Shown: piece by piece, positions 18,148 through 26,284 of the stretch
How positions within the stretch are numbered: position 1 is the first letter of the stretch
How the letters are laid out: each line of letters starts with the position of its first letter
DNA from: JAUYQR01 sp031415015
GTDB taxonomy: Bacteria; Pseudomonadota; Alphaproteobacteria; Rhodobacterales; Rhodobacteraceae
Reading direction: 5' to 3'
Length of the DNA stretch: 64,000 nt
Assembly: GCA_031415015.1 (NCBI GenBank)
Contig: JANOQT010000015.1
Coordinates: 1-64,000, forward strand
Position numbers and translations under genes: made by a program
Notes under the pieces: model-generated
Databases searched by the model: none
Seen by the model: the letters and a program-made list of their open reading frames with translations, nothing else
What the model was told of the DNA's origin: nothing

Positions 18148-18271
18148 TCAACACCACAGGCTTCTTTACCTCGCCCTGAACAGGCGCCAGATCACCAAGA
18201 TAGGAATAGGCGGTCAGCCCGACAAAGCCGAATACCACAAGCACCGCGATTGCTTTGATGATCCGTCCCAT
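18137..18271 (-). CDS. Small 44-residue single-span membrane protein
   Basis: The frame reads MGRIIKAIAVLVVFGFVGL and continues with a short periplasmic-type tail ending VVLNAD. One membrane helix spans about residues 5-24. Its stop overlaps the start of the 518-residue exported protein gene (11 bp shared), so the two are very likely translated together. The window between it and aroK is a divergent promoter region. No family name is known to me. Confidence 0.75.
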   Translation of the reverse strand: MGRIIKAIAVLVVFGFVGLTAYSYLGDLAPVQGEVKKPVVLNAD

Positions 18272-18368
18272 CGTTCAGCCTTTCTTCATCTGCCCGTGAC
18301 CGGTGGGTTCGTGCCCCCCGTGTCTTGTCTTTACCCGGCTCGTGATTGGCACCAAACGGGTTCCGGTG

Positions 18369-18387
18369 CGAATGTATATAGCATTCG
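18369..18387. promoter_or_regulatory. Palindrome in the aroK / exported-protein divergent promoter region
   Basis: Arms CGAATG (18369-18374) and CATTCG (18382-18387) flank TATATAG, which itself looks like a -10 element. It may be an operator overlapping a promoter for the aroK side. No consensus regulator is recognised. Confidence 0.35.
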
Positions 18388-18467
18388 TCGTAAGTTCACG
18401 CCATTCAGGGCAGATTATTTCCCTTCGGCGGGGCTTTGCCGCAGGGTTGGGGCTTTGGAAGGGCGGA

Positions 18468-19007
18468 ATGAGCCGGCTTCAGAAGACAGTGGTGATGGTG
18501 GGCATGATGGGCGCAGGCAAGACCGCCGTTGGAACGGCGCTTGCCCGCGTGCTTGGCGTGGAGTTTAGCGATTCTGACGACGAGATTGTGCGGGCCGCCG
18601 ACCGGACCATCGCCGAGATTTTCGAGCGCGATGGCGAGGCGTTTTTCCGGGCGCGTGAGACCGAAGTGATCGCTCGGCTGTTGCGCGGCAATCCTTGCGT
18701 CCTGTCAACCGGAGGCGGCGCGTTTCTGGCGACGGGCAACCGGCAGCTGGTGCATGAGGTGGGCGTGTCGGTCTGGCTGCGCGCCGATCTGGAACTTCTG
18801 TGGCAAAGGGTTCGCCACAAGACGACGCGCCCCTTGCTGCGCACGCCCAACCCGCGCGAGACGTTGCGCACGCTTTACGAGGCGCGGCTTCCCTTCTATG
18901 CCGAGGCCGATCTGGTGGTGGATGCGGCGGCGGACCTGTCGGTCGAAGGCATGGCGGGCCGGGTGGTCGCGGCGCTGCGGACGCGGCCGGATGTGTTGGA
19001 GGGTTAA
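18468..19007 (+). CDS. aroK: Shikimate kinase
   Basis: A 179-residue P-loop kinase that phosphorylates shikimate at O3, the fifth step of the chorismate pathway. The Walker A motif GMMGAGKT is at about residues 12-19, the shikimate-binding DSD at 34-36 and the STGGGA loop near residue 80. The lid arginines are in HKTTRPLL. ATG 18468 follows GGAAGGG (18457-18463); the frame is open to 18303 but the added part is not kinase-like. aroB starts 3 bp after the stop. Confidence 0.94.
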   Translation: MSRLQKTVVMVGMMGAGKTAVGTALARVLGVEFSDSDDEIVRAADRTIAEIFERDGEAFFRARETEVIARLLRGNPCVLSTGGGAFLATGNRQLVHEVGVSVWLRADLELLWQRVRHKTTRPLLRTPNPRETLRTLYEARLPFYAEADLVVDAAADLSVEGMAGRVVAALRTRPDVLEG

Positions 19008-19010
19008 GGC

Positions 19011-20123
19011 GTGAACAGGGTTTCGGTCGATCTGGGCGCGCGGTCCTATGAGGTGCGGATCGGCGAAGGGCTGATCGACCGGGCGGGCGTGGAAATCGCG
19101 CCCCTGCTGACGCGTCGCCGGGTGGTGGTGGTAACCGATGCGACGGTGGCTTCTGCGCATCTGGCGCGGCTGCAGGCAGCATTCGCGGCGGAGGGGATTG
19201 CGGTTGCTTCGCTGGCGCTGCCACCGGGCGAGGGGACCAAGGGCTGGGTGGAGTTCTCGCACTGCGCTGAGTGGCTGCTGGAGCAAAAGGTCGAGCGGCG
19301 GGATGTGGTCATCGCGTTCGGCGGTGGGGTTATCGGTGATCTGGTGGGGTTTGCCGCCGCCGTGCTGCGGCGCGGGGTGCGGTTCGTGCAGCTGCCGACG
19401 ACGCTGCTGGCGCAGGTCGACAGTTCAGTGGGCGGCAAGACCGGGATCAACACCGCGCAGGGCAAGAATCTGGTGGGCGCGTTTCATCAGCCATCGCTGG
19501 TGCTGGCGGATATCGGGGTGCTGGACACGCTGCCAGTGCGGGATTTCCTGTCGGGGTACGGCGAGGTGGTGAAGTACGGGCTTTTGGGGGATGCCGGGTT
19601 CTTTCAGTGGCTGGAAGTCAACGGCCCGGCCTTGCGGTCTGGTGACCGGGCCGCGCGGTTGCAGGCGGTGACGCGGTCGGTGGAGATGAAGGCGGGCATC
19701 GTCAGCCGGGACGAGACGGAGGAGGGCGAGCGGGCGCTTTTGAACCTTGGCCACACCTTCTGTCATGCGCTGGAAAAGGCGACGGGGTATTCGGACCGGC
19801 TGTTGCATGGCGAGGGCGTGGCGATCGGCTGCGCGCTGGCGTTCGAACTGTCGTCGCGGCTGGGCCTGTGTTCGCAGGAGGAGCCGAGCCGGGTGCGGGC
19901 GCATCTGACGGCGATGGGGATGCGGGTGGACCTTGCGGATATTCCGGGCGATCTGCCGGAAGCGGAGGCTTTGGTGGCGCTGATGGGGCAGGACAAGAAG
20001 GTGGTGGACGGGCGGCTGCGGTTCATTCTGGCGCGGGGGATCGGCGAGGCGTTCGTGGCCGAGGACGTGCCGATGGATGTGGTGCAGGGTCTGTTGGCCG
20101 AAGGGCTGGCAGGCCGGGGCTAG
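19011..20123 (+). CDS. aroB: 3-dehydroquinate synthase
   Basis: A 370-residue NAD-dependent, metal-dependent enzyme that makes 3-dehydroquinate from DAHP. Recognisable segments are the substrate loop PPGEGTKGW, the NAD-binding GGGVIGDLVGFAAA, the DSSVGGKTGIN motif and the metal-binding LNLGHTFCHALE and LLHGEGVAIG. It starts with GTG at 19011, 3 bp after aroK, so aroK-aroB form an operon. Its 3' end converges and overlaps by 4 bp with the xylulokinase-like gene. Confidence 0.96.
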   Translation: MNRVSVDLGARSYEVRIGEGLIDRAGVEIAPLLTRRRVVVVTDATVASAHLARLQAAFAAEGIAVASLALPPGEGTKGWVEFSHCAEWLLEQKVERRDVVIAFGGGVIGDLVGFAAAVLRRGVRFVQLPTTLLAQVDSSVGGKTGINTAQGKNLVGAFHQPSLVLADIGVLDTLPVRDFLSGYGEVVKYGLLGDAGFFQWLEVNGPALRSGDRAARLQAVTRSVEMKAGIVSRDETEEGERALLNLGHTFCHALEKATGYSDRLLHGEGVAIGCALAFELSSRLGLCSQEEPSRVRAHLTAMGMRVDLADIPGDLPEAEALVALMGQDKKVVDGRLRFILARGIGEAFVAEDVPMDVVQGLLAEGLAGRG

Positions 20124-21571
20124 ACCAGACGTTCGTTGATCGGGCGAACCTGCGCGTACAGCTGCTGCCAGAGGGCAAAACGGTCGTCGGCAAGGGCAGT
20201 TGCCTGTCGGTCAGGCTCGAACACCCGGTCGGTACGGATCATTGAAGCTGCGGCTTGGGCGAGGTCGGGCAGGATGCCTGCGCCGACGCCCGCCATGACG
20301 GCGGCCCCCAGCGCGCCGGGATCGCGGCCCTCGACCCGCAGAAAGGTGCGACCGAACACATCGGCGCGGATCTGGCACCAGCGGTCTGACGCGGCTCCGC
20401 CCCCGCCGGTCTGGATTTGCGAGGGGATCATCGCGCCCGACCGTTGCAACGCCTCCATCGCCAGACGGGCCGAGAAGGCGACGCCTTCCATCACGCTGGC
20501 GGTGAGTTCGGCGGGGCCGGTCGCAGTGGTCAGCCCCGCGAAGGTGCCACGCGCGGTGGCATCCCACAAAGGCGCGCGTTCGCCTTGCAGGTGCGGCAGG
20601 AACAGCGGACTGTGTCGGGTGATCGGGGCGGCATGGGCGGCGAGGGGGCCCGCATCCTGCCCCAAAAGCCGCGCCACCCAGTCGAGAGAGGCCCCGCCGG
20701 CTTGCGTCGGCCCCGCATGCAGGGTGATGCCGCGCCACGGCGGGAAGGTGATGACACCCGGCGCGCCGGTGAGGGTGTGGCTGATCAGGCCCAGCACTTC
20801 GGACGTGCCGGACAGGTACATTGCCTGCCCTTCGGAGGCGGCACCAAGGCCGAACAGGCTGGCCCAGGCGTCCATCATTCCGGTGACGACGGGGGTTCCG
20901 GCAAAGGGCTGGCTGGGCAGGATGCGGCCTGCGACCGACAGCGGGTCTTGCAGCGGGGCAAGGCGGCGGCGCGCGCCGGGCAGGAGGGCGATCAGGTCTT
21001 CGGCATAGGTGAGGTCCGGGGTGACGAGGCCGACGGCGGACATCGGATCGGCGATGATCGTCCCGGTCAGGCGGGCCAGAAGGTAATCGCGCGGCAGCAG
21101 CATATGCGCGGTGGCTTTCCAGATATCGGAGTGTTTGGCACGCATCCAGGCCATGCGGGCAAGGGCGTGGCTGGCGTCGATGGGGATCGGCGCGCCAAGC
21201 CATGCAGTCTTTTGTGCCGGGGTCACGCGTGCATCCAGCCGCGCGCCAGCGGCAGCGGCGCGGCTGTCTTGCCAGACGATGGCGGGATGGAGCGGGGTGA
21301 GCATGGCATCGGTGAACACATGGGTGTTGACCTGCGAGGTCAGGCAAAGCGCGCGGACGCGCCCCGCCTCGGGCCGGTCGGCAAAGCTTTGCAGCGCTGT
21401 GAGGACAAGGCGGTGCCAGTCGTCGGGGTCTTGCTCCACCCGGTCGGGGGCTTCGCGGTGGGTGGGGTAGCTGGCACTGAAATCGGCGAGGCGCTGGCCG
21501 GTCGCAGTCAGCATCACCGCCTTGACCGAGGTGGTGCCAACGTCGACGCCGATCAGGACCGCATTGTCCAA
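20120..21571 (-). CDS. xylB: Xylulokinase-like FGGY carbohydrate kinase
   Basis: A 483-residue sugar kinase. The N-terminal FGGY ATPase motif GVDVGTTSVKAVML is at about residues 8-21; the C-terminal half has TGGGGAASDRWCQIRADVFG and PGALGAAVMAGVGAG. It phosphorylates a ketose or polyol; xylulose is the best match by family. It lies divergent to the sugar ABC importer genes, which supports a sugar uptake and phosphorylation locus. The absence of xylA and of a sugar-binding regulator nearby leaves the substrate open. Confidence 0.8.
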   Translation of the reverse strand: MDNAVLIGVDVGTTSVKAVMLTATGQRLADFSASYPTHREAPDRVEQDPDDWHRLVLTALQSFADRPEAGRVRALCLTSQVNTHVFTDAMLTPLHPAIVWQDSRAAAAGARLDARVTPAQKTAWLGAPIPIDASHALARMAWMRAKHSDIWKATAHMLLPRDYLLARLTGTIIADPMSAVGLVTPDLTYAEDLIALLPGARRRLAPLQDPLSVAGRILPSQPFAGTPVVTGMMDAWASLFGLGAASEGQAMYLSGTSEVLGLISHTLTGAPGVITFPPWRGITLHAGPTQAGGASLDWVARLLGQDAGPLAAHAAPITRHSPLFLPHLQGERAPLWDATARGTFAGLTTATGPAELTASVMEGVAFSARLAMEALQRSGAMIPSQIQTGGGGAASDRWCQIRADVFGRTFLRVEGRDPGALGAAVMAGVGAGILPDLAQAAASMIRTDRVFEPDRQATALADDRFALWQQLYAQVRPINERLV

Positions 21572-21656
21572 CGAGACGCCCCCTCATTTCCCTAGACGGG
21601 TCGAGTTTCGCCTGCCAGAGTTTCAAAGGCAACGGACAAGTCTGGGGGACGTCATC

Positions 21657-22586
21657 ATGGCCTATTCATTCACCCGCCGCGCTGTGGCAGGGCTGCTTCT
21701 GGCGACGGGGCTGGCGGGCGCGGCTTTTGCGGACGGCGAAAAGATCGCAGTGATCACGCCTTACCTCGCGCAGCCCGGCACGCAGTTTTATGTCGAGGCG
21801 TTTCAGGCGCGGGCCAAGGAACTGGGCTGGGAGGTCAATGTCATCGACACGGCGGGCGATGTGGCCGCCGTGATCAGCCGGATGGAGGACGTGTCGGCGC
21901 AAGGGGTGAACGCCATCGTGCTGAACGTGGATCCGGCGCAGGTGGGCACAGGGCTGGACGCAGCGGTGGCGGCGGGCATTCCGGTGTTCGGGATGGATGC
22001 AGGGGCTGATCCGCGGATCAAGGCCAACATCACCTCGAACGGTTACGCCATGGCGGCGGAAACGGCGGTCTATGTGGCGAACCGGATCGGCGAGGCGGGA
22101 AATGTGGTGATGTTCACCTTTGACGCCTTCCCGCCGGTGCAGGTGCGCGGCGTGGTGGCGGATGCGGTGTTTGCCAACCATCCCGACATCAAGGTGCTGG
22201 ACCGGATTACGCCCGACGTATCGGACGGCGGCATTGCGGACGCGCGGGCCAAGATGGAGGCGGTGCTGGCCGCGAACCCGGATCCGGGGTCGATCAAGGC
22301 CGTTTGGGCGGCGTGGGACCAACCCGCGCTGGGCGCGCTGCAGGCGATCGAGGCGGCGGGGCGCGGAGCTGAGGGGATCGTGATCACCGGCATCGACGCC
22401 AACCCACAGGCGCGCGAGGCGATTGCGGCGGGGGGCAGCTTTGAGGCATCGGTCGCGCAGGACTTTGCCGGGATCGGCCGGACCACGGCGGATACGGTCG
22501 CGCGGGTGCTGGGCGGTGAGACGTTGAAGGCCGCCATGATCTATGTGCCGACGAAGCTGATCACTTCGGCCAACGCGGCGGAATAA
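21657..22586 (+). CDS. Sugar ABC transporter substrate-binding protein (periplasmic binding protein type 1)
   Basis: A 309-residue periplasmic binding protein. The N-terminal signal peptide ends at AFAD (about residue 23). The fold is the ribose/xylose-type Peripla_BP_4, with IAVITPYLAQPGTQFYVEAFQ and the central VFGMDAGADPRI. ATG 21657 follows a GGGGGA stretch. It heads a three-gene import operon with the ATPase and permease, and is divergent to the xylulokinase-like gene. The likely ligand is a pentose or related sugar or polyol; this is inferred from context. Confidence 0.9.
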   Translation: MAYSFTRRAVAGLLLATGLAGAAFADGEKIAVITPYLAQPGTQFYVEAFQARAKELGWEVNVIDTAGDVAAVISRMEDVSAQGVNAIVLNVDPAQVGTGLDAAVAAGIPVFGMDAGADPRIKANITSNGYAMAAETAVYVANRIGEAGNVVMFTFDAFPPVQVRGVVADAVFANHPDIKVLDRITPDVSDGGIADARAKMEAVLAANPDPGSIKAVWAAWDQPALGALQAIEAAGRGAEGIVITGIDANPQAREAIAAGGSFEASVAQDFAGIGRTTADTVARVLGGETLKAAMIYVPTKLITSANAAE

Positions 22587-22617
22587 TCCCATGGCGAGGC
22601 TTCGGTGGCTACGTCGG

Positions 22618-22655
22618 AGCCTCCGGCGGGGATATTTGTGAACAGAAAAATTATG
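22618..22655. repeat. Possible intergenic repeat, copy B
   Basis: The stretch AGCCTCCGGCGGGGATATTT followed by an A-rich tail resembles the central part of copies A and C (GC-rich, then TATTT, then A-rich). It overlaps the ribosome binding site and start of the sugar ATPase gene. The similarity is weaker than between A and C. Confidence 0.3.
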
Positions 22656-24149
22656 CGCCATCTGGTTTTAGAAGGTGTGGCAAAGGCTTACGGGGCGACT
22701 CTGGCCTTGCGGTCGGCATCGGTGTCTTTGCAGGGCGGCGAGATTCACGCCCTGATGGGCGAAAATGGTGCGGGCAAAAGCACGCTGATCCGGGTGCTGG
22801 CCGGGCTGGAGCGGGCGGATGCGGGGCAGCTTACGCTGGACGGGGTGGCCCTGCGGCTGACCGGGCCTCAAGATGCGGCGGCGGCGGGGCTCCGGTTCCT
22901 GCATCAGGAAGTGCAGGTGGTGCCGGGGTTGTCGGTGGCGGAAAACATGCATCTGGCGCACCCTTTGCCACAGCGCTGGGGGCTGGTCGATTGGCGTCGG
23001 CTGTATCGGGCGGCAGGTGTGGCGCTGGGGCAGCTGGGGATCGGGCATATCGACCCGCGCGCGGGGATGGCGGGCCTGGGGCCGGGCGACCGGATGCTGG
23101 TGCGGATCGCGGCGACGGTGATTGCCGGGGAGGGGCCGGAGCCATGGCTCTATGTGCTGGACGAGCCGACGGCGGCACTGACGCAGCCGGAGGCGGAGCG
23201 GCTGTTCGCGGTGATCGGGCGGCTGGTCGCGCGGGGGGCGGGGGTGCTGTACGTCTCGCACCGGATGGATGAGGTGATGCGGCTGGCGGACAGGGTGACG
23301 GTGCTGCGTGACGGGGCGCTTGTTTCGACCGTGGATCGCGCGGCGATGGACCGCGACCGGATCATTTTCGACATGACCGGGCGGGAGCTTGGCACGCTGT
23401 TTCCGGCGCGGAGCGGGGTCACGGGTGCGGTTGTGCTGGAGGTGGAAGCGATGTGTGCGCCACCTTTGGCAGCGGTAACACTTGCGGTACGAGCGGGCGA
23501 GGTGCTGGGGCTGGCCGGGCTGTCCGGGTCGGGGCGCAATGCGCTGCTGAAGGCGCTGATCGGGGCGGTGCCGAGGCGGGGCCGGGTGCTGGTGGACGGG
23601 GTTGCTGTGGCAGCGACCCCGGAGGCGGCCTGGGCGGCGGGGATGGCGTACGTGCCGCGCGACCGGCGGGCGGAGGGGGTTATGCTGCGCGAAGGGCTGG
23701 GTCGGACCGTGGTGTTGCCGCATCTGCGAGCCCTGTCCCGGGCGGGGTTTCTGGATCACGCAGCGCAGCGGCGGGTTGTGGCGGACCGGGCGGCCAAGGT
23801 GCGGCTGAAGGCGCGGGGGGCCAGCCAGCCGGTGGCGGAACTGTCGGGCGGCAATCAGCAGAAAGTGCTGTTTTCGCGGGCGCTGGCGGGGTGGCCAAGG
23901 GTCTTGTTGCTGGATGAGCCGACGCGCGGGGTGGATGTGGCGGCGAAGGCGGATATCTATGCGCTGATCCGGGGGCTGGCGGATCAGGGGGTGGCGGTGA
24001 TTGTCGCCTCGTCCGATCTGCCGGAACTGATCGGGCTCTGTGACCGGATCGCGCTGTTGCAGGCTGGGCGGATCGCGCGGGAGATGGCCGCGGAGGCGCT
24101 GACCGAGGCGGCGCTACTGGCGGCGATTTACGAGGGGGAGGCCGCCTGA
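22638..24149 (+). CDS. Sugar ABC transporter ATP-binding protein (RbsA/XylG type)
   Basis: A 503-residue tandem ATPase. The first nucleotide-binding domain has GENGAGKST (Walker A) and VLDEPTAALT (Walker B region). The second has GLSGSGRNALLK in a degenerate Walker A, the LSGGNQQK signature and LLLDEPTRGVDV. This double-domain form is typical of monosaccharide importers. The start is either GTG 22638, with GGGGAT upstream, or ATG 22653; I prefer the first on the ribosome binding site. It is followed directly by the permease gene. Confidence 0.92.
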   Translation: MNRKIMRHLVLEGVAKAYGATLALRSASVSLQGGEIHALMGENGAGKSTLIRVLAGLERADAGQLTLDGVALRLTGPQDAAAAGLRFLHQEVQVVPGLSVAENMHLAHPLPQRWGLVDWRRLYRAAGVALGQLGIGHIDPRAGMAGLGPGDRMLVRIAATVIAGEGPEPWLYVLDEPTAALTQPEAERLFAVIGRLVARGAGVLYVSHRMDEVMRLADRVTVLRDGALVSTVDRAAMDRDRIIFDMTGRELGTLFPARSGVTGAVVLEVEAMCAPPLAAVTLAVRAGEVLGLAGLSGSGRNALLKALIGAVPRRGRVLVDGVAVAATPEAAWAAGMAYVPRDRRAEGVMLREGLGRTVVLPHLRALSRAGFLDHAAQRRVVADRAAKVRLKARGASQPVAELSGGNQQKVLFSRALAGWPRVLLLDEPTRGVDVAAKADIYALIRGLADQGVAVIVASSDLPELIGLCDRIALLQAGRIAREMAAEALTEAALLAAIYEGEAA

Positions 24150-25121
24150 ATGGGTCAGAGCTTGCGCAGTTATGGCACGCTGATCGGGGTGGCCGGGATC
24201 ATCCTGTTGTTCTGGGTGCTGTTGCCCGGCACGTTCATGACGGCACGCAACTGGCTGAACATGAGCCAGCAATTGTCGATGCTGATCGTGGTGGCAAGTG
24301 TAATGACGGTGGTGATGGCGATTGGGGATTTCGATCTGTCTGTGGGGGCGATGGCCTCGCTGGCCGGTGTGGTCGCGGCGGTGCTGTTCGTGCAGGGGTA
24401 CGGCGTGCCGGTGGCACTGCTGGGCGCGCTGATGGTGGGGCTTCTGGGCGGCGCACTGAACGGGGCGCTGGTGAGCCTGCTGGGGATTTTGCCCTTCGTG
24501 GCAACGCTGGCAACGCTGACCATCTTCAGCGGGGCAGCGTTCATGGTCTCTGGCGGCAAGACCATCTCGGGCAAGGCCATTCCGGATGCGTTCTCGGGCT
24601 TTGCGAAAGGCGGGATGGCGTTGGGGACGATTGCAGACAAGCCAGCGGTTCTGCCATGGTTGTCGGTCCTGGCGCTGGGCGTGGTCGCGGTGATCTGGGT
24701 GGTGCTGGAGCAGACGGCTTACGGCCGCCGTCTCTACGCAATCGGTGGAAACATGGAGGCGGCCCGGCTGGCCGGGGTCAAGGTTGTGCGCCTTCGCCTG
24801 ACGGCCTTTCTGTTTACCGGGGCGGGGGCTGCATTGGCCGGGTTGATGTATGCGTCGCGCGTGGCCTCGGCCAACCCGACGCAGGGTGACGGTCTGATGC
24901 TGGCCGCGATTGCAGCGGTCTTTCTGGGGATGACCATGACACCGGGCGGTCAGCCGCGCGTTCTGGCGACCCTTGCGGGGGTGGTGGTGTTGGGTGTGCT
25001 GGACAACGGGCTGACGCAGTTGCAGGTCGACAGCTATCTGCGCGAGGTGCTTGTGGGGGCGATCATCCTTGTCGCGGTGTCGATCAGCGCCATCGGGCGG
25101 CGGTCTTTGGGGCTGCGTTAG
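24150..25121 (+). CDS. Sugar ABC transporter permease (RbsC type)
   Basis: A 323-residue membrane protein with about nine or ten helices of the BPD_transp_2 family. It includes the conserved AIGGNMEAARLAGV segment (EAA-like coupling loop, about residues 200-213) and DLSVGAMASLAGV. It begins on the base after the ATPase stop, so it is translated together with it. The operon ends with a hairpin 29 bp downstream. Confidence 0.93.
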   Translation: MGQSLRSYGTLIGVAGIILLFWVLLPGTFMTARNWLNMSQQLSMLIVVASVMTVVMAIGDFDLSVGAMASLAGVVAAVLFVQGYGVPVALLGALMVGLLGGALNGALVSLLGILPFVATLATLTIFSGAAFMVSGGKTISGKAIPDAFSGFAKGGMALGTIADKPAVLPWLSVLALGVVAVIWVVLEQTAYGRRLYAIGGNMEAARLAGVKVVRLRLTAFLFTGAGAALAGLMYASRVASANPTQGDGLMLAAIAAVFLGMTMTPGGQPRVLATLAGVVVLGVLDNGLTQLQVDSYLREVLVGAIILVAVSISAIGRRSLGLR

Positions 25122-25149
25122 ACCCGTCTTCGGGAACGGCCGAATTTCT

Positions 25150-25166
25150 GGAAACAGACTGTTTCC
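25150..25166. terminator. Hairpin after the sugar ABC operon
   Basis: Perfect 8-bp arms GGAAACAG and CTGTTTCC are separated by one base. No clear T tract follows, so termination is only possible; it may instead be an operator-like palindrome. Confidence 0.35.
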
Positions 25167-25252
25167 CAAAACGAAAAGATAAAGCCCCCAGACACGCATC
25201 AGGCATGATCAGTTCCCGTAGGAGGAAAGTCCTCTCCACTTGGGTGGTGGGA

Positions 25253-25426
25253 TTGAAGACCAAGACCCATTTTCATATGATTGTGGCAGCCTTTACGCCG
25301 CTTGCGTTTGCTTCGGCTGTCTTTGCAGAACCTGAATCGCCACCGGAAGAGCTGCGGGAATAAACCGTCAAGGGCAAGAACGGCTGGAGCAATGGCCCGG
25401 AAACAATGAATACTGGCAGCTTCTAG
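25253..25426 (+). pseudogene. Small exported protein gene interrupted by an in-frame stop
   Basis: The frame from TTG 25253 gives MKTKTHFHMIVAAF and a convincing signal peptide ending AVFA, then EPESPPEELRE and a TAA at 25361-25363. In the same frame the next 20 codons read TVKGKNGWSNGPETMNTGSF and then TAG. The post-stop stretch has a compositionally coherent Gly/Asn-rich look, as in small Rhodobacterales secreted proteins, so the TAA looks like a recent interruption. Alternatively only the short 36-residue form is real. A GGTGGTGG stretch precedes the TTG; an in-frame ATG at 25277 is another possible start. Confidence 0.4.
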
Positions 25427-25619
25427 GAGGCGACCGATCCACCATAATCAATCAGCGGGCTTGGCATTGACAGGTTTGATCGAAAGTTTGGCTGGCACTG
25501 AGGATCACCGCCCCTTACCGCCAGAAAATGCGCCTCTGCGTCCCGCGAGCCCCAAAAAAAGATGGTTCGTCCTCGCGAGCGGCGACTTTGGTGGGAGCGG
25601 CGTCGCGCCCAAGTGCCTG

Positions 25620-26066
25620 CTAGAACAACAGCTTGTAGAGGTTACCGTTGGTATCGCTGGCCCTCCCGGTGCCGCTGGCGGTGCCGCTGCCGATGACAAA
25701 CGTGCCCTGCACCCGGGTGCCGTCCGAACAGACGGCATAAATCTCGCCGTTGTTGACGCCTGCGACGGTGGCGGTTTCCGACCCAACCTCGCCGCCGGTT
25801 TTCTTCCACGTAAGCGCCAGACCCTTGGAGCGGGAGACGGTCTTGGGGGTCAACGAGCTCCACGTGCCTTCGCATTTGCCGCGTTCGGGCAGCCGGAAGC
25901 TGAGCGGGCCAGAAGTGCCACTGGTATTCTTCGCCACCGCCTCGATCACCAGCGTCGGGTCGGAATTGGCGATCTCGCCTTCCAGCGGGTACAACTGCAT
26001 GCGGCTGGTCGATACGCAGGCGCAAAGAGGCAGCAGGGCGGCGATGGCAAGGGTGCGGATGCTCAC
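25620..26066 (-). CDS. Putative outer membrane lipoprotein of unknown function
   Basis: A 148-residue protein with a lipobox-like LPLCAC at about residues 12-17, so the mature form would begin at Cys17. The rest is Ser/Thr/Gly-rich with likely beta strands, including TSGPLSFRLPERGKCEGTW and IGSGTASGTGRASD. It resembles small surface lipoproteins of Rhodobacterales but I cannot name a family. It lies alone, 42 bp downstream (in its own direction) of tRNA-Gln. Confidence 0.7.
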   Translation of the reverse strand: MSIRTLAIAALLPLCACVSTSRMQLYPLEGEIANSDPTLVIEAVAKNTSGTSGPLSFRLPERGKCEGTWSSLTPKTVSRSKGLALTWKKTGGEVGSETATVAGVNNGEIYAVCSDGTRVQGTFVIGSGTASGTGRASDTNGNLYKLLF

Positions 26067-26108
26067 GTCGGTTGGCTTTCTTTTGCTCGGCCTGACTGTG
26101 CGGAGGTT

Positions 26109-26183
<75 letters not shown>

Positions 26184-26284
26184 ACCGTGCGGCGGTGTTT
26201 AGCGAAGCGGTCCGGGGGGTGCAAGGGGGAAGCGTGCGATTTTCGCAGCTTGTCCGGCGCGAGGGGCAACGTTAGGACACAACG

